Origin: Bacteroidia bacterium
Lineage (GTDB): Bacteria > Bacteroidota > Bacteroidia > B-17B0 > Aurantibacillaceae
Length of the DNA stretch: 64,000 nucleotides
Assembly: GCA_014378485.1 (NCBI GenBank)
Contig: JACMNO010000025.1
Coordinates: 1-64,000 of the forward strand
Direction: 5' to 3'
A program made the position numbers and the translations under genes. The notes under the pieces were generated by a model. It was not told the origin of the DNA, ran no database searches, and saw nothing but the letters and a program-made list of their open reading frames with translations. Positions 36,004 through 45,100 of the stretch are shown piece by piece; position 1 is the stretch's first letter, and the number at the start of each line of letters is the position of its first letter.

Positions 36004-36376
36004 TGCTTTTTTATTGAACGATTTTTATAGTGTAAAATCAACGGAAAAACAAGAGGAGAATAAACTCCTTATTACTATTAAACTAAACACTATGCACAAC
36101 ATATTCAAGGGACATTTTGAACAGATGCCTATCGTTCCGGGTGTTTGCCAGACGCAAATCATTAAAGAGTTGTTGCAAATAGAAACAGGGCAGAGCCTTG
36201 TTTTAACCAAAGGGGATAATATTAAATTTACAGGAATGATTATTCCTACGGAACATACTGAAGTGTATGTGGAAATTTCATTTAAAAAGGAAGATAATAA
36301 TTACATAGTGGATGCGAAACTTTTTTTTGAAAACATTACCTTTACGAAATTTAAAGGATCATTTAAGCAAAACTAA
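35996..36376 (+). CDS. Hot-dog-fold 3-hydroxyacyl-ACP dehydratase (FabZ/ApeP-like)
   Basis: This 126-residue protein has the dehydratase active-site stretch FKGHFEQMPIVPGVCQTQII near residues 38-57; His and the PxxPGV turn match FabZ-type enzymes. The size fits a single hot-dog domain. It would dehydrate 3-hydroxyacyl thioesters. As the last gene of the thioesterase-LolA-lipoprotein-dehydratase run it supports a dedicated acyl or polyene-type lipid pathway rather than housekeeping fatty acid synthesis. It starts 8 bp before the stop of the lipoprotein gene. Confidence 0.8.
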   Translation: MTDAFLLNDFYSVKSTEKQEENKLLITIKLNTMHNIFKGHFEQMPIVPGVCQTQIIKELLQIETGQSLVLTKGDNIKFTGMIIPTEHTEVYVEISFKKEDNNYIVDAKLFFENITFTKFKGSFKQN

Positions 36377-36378
36377 AC

Positions 36379-36978
36379 ATGGATACACAAAAATTATTGA
36401 GTAAGCAAAATGACAAAACAGTTTTTAAGATTGTGCTTGCTGTGAGTGCCTTAATATGTATAGTGGTTGTTGTGTTAAATCAGAAACTAATTCCTGTTCC
36501 GGATTCATTTCCATCGTTCATTTATAAATTACCCATGCTTAACGCTATTTTAAATGGGTCCTGCAGCGTTTTATTAATTGCTTCTTTATGGGCCATAAAA
36601 AAAAGAAACATACAACTTCATAAAAAATTAAACCTAACGGCATTTCTGTTATCCTCTTTATTTTTGATTTCGTATGTAACAGCACATTATTTTATTCCCG
36701 ACACAAAATTTGGTGATGTAAATCACAACGAAGTTCTTGAACATTCCGAATTAGCGTCTGTTTCCGGGATCAGACCAATATACCTGGTAATTTTATTAAG
36801 CCACATTTTTTTAGCGGTTATCGTGTTGCCAATGATATTATTATCGTTTTACTATGCCTTAAAAGACGACAGGGTAAAGCACAAAAAAATTACCCGGTTC
36901 AGTTATCCGATCTGGTTATATGTAACCGTTACGGGTGTTGTTGTTTATTCGATGATTGCGCCTTACTATAATTATTAA
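36379..36978 (+). CDS. DUF420 family membrane protein
   Basis: This 199-residue protein has about five membrane spans. The DUF420 pattern is LPMLNAILNGSCSVLLIASL, then IQLHKKLNLTAFLLSSLFLI with conserved His, SYVTAHY, and later SHIFLAVIVLPMILLS and KHKKITRFSYPIWLYVTVTG. Some DUF420 proteins (CtaM/YozB group) are needed for maturation of haem-copper oxidases, but no oxidase genes are here. It starts 2 bp after the dehydratase stop, so it may be co-transcribed with that cassette. Confidence 0.85.
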   Translation: MDTQKLLSKQNDKTVFKIVLAVSALICIVVVVLNQKLIPVPDSFPSFIYKLPMLNAILNGSCSVLLIASLWAIKKRNIQLHKKLNLTAFLLSSLFLISYVTAHYFIPDTKFGDVNHNEVLEHSELASVSGIRPIYLVILLSHIFLAVIVLPMILLSFYYALKDDRVKHKKITRFSYPIWLYVTVTGVVVYSMIAPYYNY

Positions 36979-37030
36979 TTATTTTGTCAACTTACTTTTT
37001 GCGCCGCGATTATTTTCGCAGCCCTTTTTG

Positions 37031-37038
37031 TATATTTG
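37031..37038 (+). promoter_or_regulatory. -7 box of rpoN (TATATTTG)
   Basis: The box ends 9 nt before the ATG at 37048. This argues against initiation at the upstream TTG (37036), which lies inside the box, and predicts a near-leaderless mRNA. Confidence 0.5.
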
Positions 37039-37047
37039 CTAAAGATT

Positions 37048-38541
37048 ATGGCACTCAGGCAAACGCAGCATTTAAAGCTTTTACAAAAATTATCTCCGCA
37101 ACAAATTCAGTTGATGAAGCTGTTGCAGTTGCCTACGGTTGCATTAGAACAAAGAATTAAAGAAGAACTGGAATTAAATCCTGCGCTGGAAGAAGATAAT
37201 AATGAATCGGAGAATGAGGATGTTGAGAATGAATACGATGAGGTGGACAATACTGAAGCCGAGGAAGTCAGCGATTTTGAAGAGAAGGAAAAAGAAGTTG
37301 ACAAAATAGATGATGGTTATGAGTTGGAAGATTACATGGATGCTGGTGATCTTGATGCGTACAAATATGAAATTTCAAACAGAAGCGCTGATGACGAAGT
37401 GTTTCAATCGGTAGTAGTAGAAGGACCCAATTTTCATTCTCAACTCGAAGAACAATTAGGATTAAGGGATCTTACCGAAAAACAGTTTGCCATTGGCTTG
37501 TATCTGATCGGATGCATTGATGAAGATGGTTATATTAGAAGAGATCTTGATTTGGTGGTTGATGACCTTGCCTTTTCTCAAAACACAGAAACTTCGAAAG
37601 AAGAACTGGTAGAGGTTTTAACGGTGATACAAGAATTTGATCCTGCCGGAGTTGGTGCCAGAACACTGCAGGAATGTTTACTTATACAGCTTGAACGTAA
37701 GCCTGTAAAAGCAAAAGAAACTCACCTGGCCATTGAAGTGGTGAAAACGATGATGGATGAGTTTTCTAAAAAACATTACGATAAAATCATCCGGAAACTA
37801 AACATAGAAGATGATGATTTGAAAGAAATCATCGCTGAGATTACTCATTTAAATCCACGGCCCGGGAATTCAGAAGGCGATAATAAAGGACAGATGTCTG
37901 AGGTGGTTCCTGATTTTAATATCAGCGTCAATGATGGTATTCCTGAGTTAAGCATTAATCAAAGAAATTTACCGGAATTAAAGATCAGTAATGATTACAT
38001 CGAAATGCTAAAAGAATATTCCCGCGCCAAAGAAAAAGCCATTAAAGAAGCTGGATCTTTTGTAAAAGGAAAAATAGAATCTGCTCAATGGTTTATTGAG
38101 GCTTTGCATCAACGCCATCAAACCATGTTGGTGTCTATGCATGCTATTATGGAATATCAAAAAGAATATTTTGCCAGTGGAGATGAATCTAAACTGAAAC
38201 CGATGATCCTTAAAGACATTGCAGATAAGGTTGGACTTGATATTTCAACTGTTTCAAGAGTTGCTAATAGTAAGTATGTTCAAACACCCTACGGCACTTT
38301 TTTATTAAAAACCTTTTTCTCCGAATCATTAAGCACAGAGGGAGGCGAAGAAGTTAGTACTCGTGAAGTAAAAAAAATACTCCAGGAATGTATTTCCGGT
38401 GAAGACAAAAAGAAACCATTAACAGACGATGCACTTTGTGAGATTTTAAAAGAGAAAAAATATAATATTGCCCGCCGTACAGTCGCCAAATATAGAGAAC
38501 AACTGGATATTCCTGTGGCCAGAATGAGAAAGGAAATTTGA
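37048..38541 (+). CDS. rpoN: RNA polymerase sigma-54 factor RpoN
   Basis: The 497-residue sigma-54 has a Gln/Leu-rich region I (QTQHLKLLQKLSPQQIQLMKLLQLP) and an acidic region II (about 50-120, many Asp/Glu). The core-binding and HTH regions follow, with LRDLTEKQF and ISTVSRVANSKYVQTPYG. The C-terminal RpoN box is intact (ARRTVAKYRE). I took ATG 37048, giving MALRQTQH, as the start because the upstream TTG lies in the -7 box. It directs core RNA polymerase to -24/-12 promoters that need an enhancer-binding ATPase. No such activator gene is in the window. Confidence 0.95.
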   Translation: MALRQTQHLKLLQKLSPQQIQLMKLLQLPTVALEQRIKEELELNPALEEDNNESENEDVENEYDEVDNTEAEEVSDFEEKEKEVDKIDDGYELEDYMDAGDLDAYKYEISNRSADDEVFQSVVVEGPNFHSQLEEQLGLRDLTEKQFAIGLYLIGCIDEDGYIRRDLDLVVDDLAFSQNTETSKEELVEVLTVIQEFDPAGVGARTLQECLLIQLERKPVKAKETHLAIEVVKTMMDEFSKKHYDKIIRKLNIEDDDLKEIIAEITHLNPRPGNSEGDNKGQMSEVVPDFNISVNDGIPELSINQRNLPELKISNDYIEMLKEYSRAKEKAIKEAGSFVKGKIESAQWFIEALHQRHQTMLVSMHAIMEYQKEYFASGDESKLKPMILKDIADKVGLDISTVSRVANSKYVQTPYGTFLLKTFFSESLSTEGGEEVSTREVKKILQECISGEDKKKPLTDDALCEILKEKKYNIARRTVAKYREQLDIPVARMRKEI

Positions 38542-38713
38542 TTAGTATCATTTTTAAAGCTTTTTATTACCCATAAAAGTGGCCTTTAATCACATGTTAT
38601 TTAAAACACCCTTCCTACAAATTTACTACAGAAAGGATAGATTTGTAAGGTTTTAGATGAGTAAAAGTGGAGATTCGATTATTAAAAAAGCGCCCGATTT
38701 TATATAGATATCA

Positions 38714-38721
38714 TATCTTTG
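38714..38721 (+). promoter_or_regulatory. -7 promoter box (TATCTTTG)
   Basis: This TAnnTTTG match ends 28 nt upstream of the small secreted-protein ATG. No standard -33 is visible. Confidence 0.45.
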
Positions 38722-38749
38722 CGTTAAATAATACCACTAACCAATTATT

Positions 38750-39139
38750 ATGAAAAACACACTATTATTGCTGGTCTTCTTTTTTTCCATTTTGTTTACT
38801 GTAAAAGAGAGTTCTGCCCAGTCAAAAACAATTAAAAACAGCTTTGTTATTCACGGGAATGATTTGAGTTCAGACCAACTGAATTTTTATGCTAAAAGCA
38901 TTGAAGCTGCTGATTTTGAGCAGTTCAGACTCCAAACCGAAAACGTTATTTTAAAGTTTAAAAATGGGTTTAATTTAGAGCTAATTTCCGCAAAGGATTT
39001 AGTGGTAAGAAACATTAAATCTGATTTGGATCTTAATACTTACACTAATTATGCTGCTAACGCTAACTATAAATACCCTTTGTTCGAAATCATCGCTAGC
39101 GGATGGATAACAGCTGCAGTTGAAACAACAACTAAATAA
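38750..39139 (+). CDS. Small secreted protein of unknown function
   Basis: This 129-residue protein has a clear signal peptide (MKNTLLLLVFFFSILF...SSAQ). A short alpha/beta-looking domain follows (HGNDLSSDQLNFYAKSIEAA, VILKFKNGFNLELISAKDL). I do not recognise the family and no sorting tail is visible. It ends 25 bp before the ATG I prefer for the giant SprB-repeat adhesin, so the two are likely co-transcribed. Its role could be periplasmic help in exporting or assembling that adhesin, which is speculation from position. Confidence 0.7.
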   Translation: MKNTLLLLVFFFSILFTVKESSAQSKTIKNSFVIHGNDLSSDQLNFYAKSIEAADFEQFRLQTENVILKFKNGFNLELISAKDLVVRNIKSDLDLNTYTNYAANANYKYPLFEIIASGWITAAVETTTK

Positions 39140-39164
39140 AATCTACTACACTACATTTAAACAT

Positions 39165-42100
39165 ATGAAAAATTCAATTTATAGTCTATTTTTAATTATT
39201 ACACTTTTCATTAGCAGTGAGGTGTTTGCTCAACCCGCTAATGATAATTGTGCTGGTGCAATCAATTTAGTTATTGGGGCTGTGCCTCCTTGTGGAACGG
39301 GTGTGCAAACAAGTGCAAATACAACGGTGTCTGGATCTATAACCACAGCCACTCCTGGTAACCCATATATTTATCAAACAGGGTGCACGGGAGCCTCTAC
39401 AGCACAGGCTTTTCCAGCCAATGATGTTTGGTATAAGTACGTTGCTACTGGATATGATGCGAATATTACGGTTACATCAATGTTTGCTAATCCCAATATT
39501 TCTGTTTACGCAGGTTCCTGCGCTGCTTTAGGTGGAGGTGTTGGAGGCTGCGCTACAGGCACAGGTGGTTCTGCTACATTGTTAGTGCAGCAAATGGTTG
39601 TTGGTACAACCTACTATATTCAAGTGAGTGGGGGCACCGGGCAAACGGGAACCTTTAATTTATCCATTAATAATACAAAAAGTTGTTCAGATTGTTTAAT
39701 AGGCGCATCTTTGACAGTTAATCCACTTCCTGTAAATGGTGCTTATGCACCAGGGACAACCGTTAATTTTTGCTATCACATTAATCAATACAATCACGTT
39801 AACACAAACTGGCTTCACGGCGTTCAATTAACCTTTGGGTCGGGATGGAATGCCGCTTCTTTAACTGCTTCCGCTCCAACATCAACAAGCACAGGCGGTT
39901 CATGGTCCTATTATCCATCAGCGGTTGGTACCGTTAATGGAGTCAATTGGGGTCCGGGTTGGTATTGGGATACTTCCGATATTGGTACAAGTCCAACAAA
40001 TAATTTTGGAGACCCTGCTATTAATTCCAATGCCGGAATGTGGAATTTTTGTATGTCTTTAACAACACCTTTAGCTTGTACACCAGGATCTAATTTGTCG
40101 GTAGCTTTCAACACGAGTGGTGATGGAGAATCGGGTTCTTGGTCAAGCAGTGCTTGTTCGGGAGATGCACCCACTGTATTTAATGCAATTGGCGCCTGTT
40201 GTCCTCCGGTGATGTCCTCTTTACCGCTAAACTGTTTTGGAGTCCCTACAGGTTCCGCAACAGCTGCACCCATTGGAACACAAGGCCCATATACTTATAA
40301 CTGGTCTGGCCCAGCATCATATTCTTCTTCTGCATCAGGAATAGCCGGGGCAAATACTATTACAAATCTTGACGCGGGAACCTACACGGTTCAGATTATA
40401 GATAAAAATCTGTGTGCAATTACTAATACTATTATCGTAACTCAACCCACTTTATTAACAGCTACTGTTACACCAGTTAATTCTACTTGTTCTTCTGCGG
40501 GGTCTATTACCACCGCTGCATCAGGAGGAACTCCTGCTTATACTTACACATGGTCTGGTCCTTCCTCTTATTCTTCTAACACACAAAGCCCAACGGGGTT
40601 AACGGTTGCCGGTGTTTACACATTAATAATGTCTGATACTAAAGGCTGTACTTTAACTAAAACAGTAACCATTGCTTCTACAGGAACAGTTACTTCTACC
40701 TTTACAGGAGCCGGAACTCAATGCTTTGTTGGAAACACGTTTACCTTTAACAACACTGGTTCTACTGGAGCGGGAATTACACATGCTTATTCATTTTCTC
40801 CAACAACGGGTGCTCCTGCAGCATCGCCAACAAATACAATCGGAACGTATGGCCCTGTTAGTTTCACTGCACCAGGAACTTATACAGTGACTCAAACTGT
40901 AGTGAATGGTGTTTGTATTAATACTACTACAGCAACAGTAATTATTAATCCAAATCCGTTAGCTACATTAACACCTTCGAACCCTACTTGTGGACTTAGC
41001 AATGGTCTTGTTTTCATAAATAATACTTCCTGCTGTGCACAAACCATAACAGGTTTTGCAAGCAGTTTAGGTTCTGTATCTGGACAAACTGTTACAGGTT
41101 TGGGAGCAAGTACTCCAATAATTACACTTACAAATAGTTCGGGTTGTACTTTCACAGTTTCAACAACATTAACCATGACTCCTTTTCCCACTGCAATAAC
41201 TACTACCACCGTGAGTACAACTTGCGGTAATGCTAATGGTAGTTTAAGTTTTGTGGCTAGTCCGGGAACCGCTCCATATACCTATTCTGTGAATGGAACA
41301 GCGGCTACATCCCCAACAGCTGGTTTAGCTGCTGGGTCTTATGTCGTGCTAGTTAAAGATTTTAATGGTTGTACTTTTTCAGTAACAGCAACTATTTCCA
41401 ACATACCTGGCCCAACCGCAATGACTGTTGGAAATTTACCAGCAAGTTGCGCCGGAGCTACAGGGTCCGCGACAGTAACAGGAGTAACAGGCGGTACACC
41501 TACATATAGTTATGCTATAGATGGTGGAGCTTTTGGTACATCGGCTACTTTTGGCGCCTTAGCTTCAGGTACACACACTATTGTAGTAAAAGATGCCAAT
41601 GCTTGTACATTCACTACAACAGCGGTAGTTGGACTACAAGCAGGTATTACTTCAGCAACGGTTAATGCTTCAACTGCAAGTTGCGGAACAGCAAACGGTA
41701 CTTCAACCGTAACTGGTGTAACCGGAGGAGTTCCAACATATAGCTATTCTTTTGATGGAGGAGGTTTTGGAACAAGTACTTCAACATCAGGCTTAGCCGC
41801 AGGAAATCACACAGTAATTATAAAAGATGTAAATACCTGTACCTTATCAGTGCCTTATACTGTATTAAGTTTAGGTAGCCCAACAGTATCTATAACAAGT
41901 TTTTCTAATACGACTTGTTTCGGTTTATCTAACGGTTCATGCACTGTAGCTATTCCAACAGGAGGCGCAGGCGCACCTTATACTTATTCATTAACAACGC
42001 CTTTACAAATAGCAGGTCCAACAGCAGGAACTGGAGCATTCTCTGGCTTACCGGCAGGTTCCTACAATATTACCGTGAAAGATGCTGCAGGTTGTATTGC

Positions 42101-45100
42101 AACAACAACAGTAACTATTTCTGAGCCAACACAAGTCTCAATTACAACAAGTTCATTACCTGTTAAATGTTTTGGAACCCCTACCGGCACCATCAATGTA
42201 GTAGGCGCAGGTGGAACTCCAACTTATTCTTATAATCTGAATGGAAGCGCTACTTATCAGGCCTCAACGGTATTTGCTAATCAATCTGCAGGAACGTATT
42301 TAATGGGGGTCAAGGATTCCAAAGGGTGTACAGCAACACAAACTGTAATCGTAGCACAACCACCGGCATTAGCTATTTCTGTATCCTCTCAAAACGCGAA
42401 TTGTACAGCGGCTAATGGAATTGGCTCTGCAACAGTTACAGGAGGTACGGGAACGATAACCTACACATGGACTCCAACAGGAGGTGCCGCAGCAGTATCT
42501 AACAGTGTAGCAGCTGGTAATTATACCGTAATAGCCACCGATGCAAACGGATGTATTATTTCGAGTCCGGTTGTTGTTGGATTGACTCCGGGAGGAACGG
42601 CAGCAATTACCGGTTCAACCAATATTACATGTTTTAATGCAAATAATGGATCAATAACAGCAGGCATGATTGGTGGTACTGCTAATTTTAGTTATTTATG
42701 GACACCAGGAGGCCAAACAACCGCTACAGCAATTAATTTAGCGCCCGGCACTTATTCCTGCACAATTACTGATTTTTATGGCTGTATAGCAAACACCTCT
42801 GGCACAATTACCCAACCAACGGTTCTTACAGCCATTATGAATTCCAATAATGTAAAATGTTTTGGAACGCCAACAGGAACCGTATCAGCGGCCGGTAGCG
42901 GTGGTAGCGGTGGATATACGTATTCATGGCCAACACTGGCAAGTACACTCTCTACAGTTCCAAACGTTGCTATAGGAAATTATTCATGTACAATTACTGA
43001 TGCAAACGGGTGTAGTATTACCGCAAGTATTACTGTTACACAACCAACATCTATTACCTTAAGCTCTACTGTAACTCCTGCTAATTGTGGGCAAGCGAAT
43101 GGTACAGCAACTATTACCGCATCCGGAGGATCCGGAACTTATTCTTATACATGGAGCACGACTGGCTCAACAACAATTTCTCAACCACCTGTTGTCGCTA
43201 ATACATATACTGTGCAGGTAAAAGACGCAAACAATTGTTTCCAGACTTTGGCAGTAACAATACCGAACACAGCTGGACCAACCATTAGTATTACCAGCCA
43301 GACGAATGTAGCATGTTTTGGAATTTGCAGTGGTGTAGCAACAACGTCAGTATCAGGCGGAATACCATCATATACCTATTTATGGAGTAACGGCCAGGTA
43401 ACTCCATCCGGAACAAATTTATGCGCCGGCCTTTACACGGTTTCAGCAACCGATCAAGCAGGTTGTGTTACTTCAACTAGTGTTTCGATTACACAACCTA
43501 CCGCTTTAACCGTTACAATATCTCCAACTAATCCAAAATGTTTTGGAGCAACTAATGGTTTCGGTACTGCAGCTGCTATAGGTGGAACTCCGAGCTATAC
43601 TTTTGCCTGGTCTCCGGCATCAGCAGGTAATTCAGCAACCAGTAATCAAATTGGCGCTGGTAATTATGGATTAACAGTAACTGACGGAAAAGGTTGTGTG
43701 GTTACTTCAAGTATGGCATTAGCAAATCCTCCAGCAATGGCTGCAAGTATTACTTCAACCAATGTAACTTGCTTCAATGTCTGTAATGGCACTGCCGTTG
43801 CATCCAGCACGAACGGTGTTGGCGCGGTAAATTATGTTTGGAGTGGTGGCGCAAGCCCTGTTTCCTCGCAAACCTTAACAGGGGCCTGTTCGGGAACTTA
43901 TAATTTATTGGCAACGGATCAAAACTCTTGTACTGCAAATTCCTCTATTATTATTACACAGCCTACGCAGGTAACTGCTAATATTTCGTCAACAGGAAGT
44001 GTTACCTGTTTCGGTGGAAATAATGGTTTCGCAAGTGTTACTCCCGGCGGTGGTACAGGAGCGTTTTCTTATACGTGGACGCCTAATGGAACAATTCATG
44101 CTGCCACTGCGGGTTCGCTTACAGCAGGATCTTACGTAGCAACGGTATCTGATGCTAATGGATGTACAGCAACAGCTACTGCAACAGTATTACAACCTGC
44201 CGCTTTCACCACAACATTAACAACTGCAAATGTTAAGTGTAACGGTGCGTGTGATGGTACTGGAAATATTGCATTTTCAGGGGGTGTTGGTGTGCCAACC
44301 TTTTTATGGCAACCGGGATTACAAGCAGGAAATTCAGTAAGTAATTTATGTGCAGGTAACCAAACGGTAACAATAACATCAAACGGATCCTGTACAAATG
44401 TATTGACATTTACATTGACAGAACCATCACCTTTAACAGCTGTAGCAAGTGCAACAAACTCTAACTGTGGGCAGGCTAATGGTAAAACATGTGTGGTACT
44501 TGGTGGCGGAACAGCCCCTTATTCAAGCATATGGAGTAATGGCGCAACAACATTATGTAATAATAATATTATTGCAAGTGCTTACAGTTATACTGTCACA
44601 GATGCTAATCTGTGTAAAGTAATTACAAGCGGATTGGTAAATGATATTGCCGGACCGGTAGTAACAATTACAAGCCAAACAAACATTAGTTGTTTTAATG
44701 GAAACAATGGTGCTGCTACAACAACAGTTACAGGTGGTGTTTTTCCTTATACTTATTTATGGACAGGTACATCTTATACAACACCAAACGTTTCAACTTT
44801 TAACGTAGGTATTAAAAACATTACAGTAACTGATGCGGCCGGTTGTGTAGGAAATGCTTCGGTTCAAATTACTGAACCAACCCAGTTAGTGAGTGCCATC
44901 GGAAGTTTCACAAACGTTTCTTGCTTTGGACAAACAAACGGAGGAGCCACCATATTAGTGAATGGAGGTACTCCGAATTATTCTTATTCTTGGACACCAA
45001 GTACTCAAACATCATCAGTCATGATTGGTGTTGGAGCAAATAATTATATCTGTAATGTTGTAGATGGCAACGGATGTGCTACTTCAAAGCCGGTAACCAT

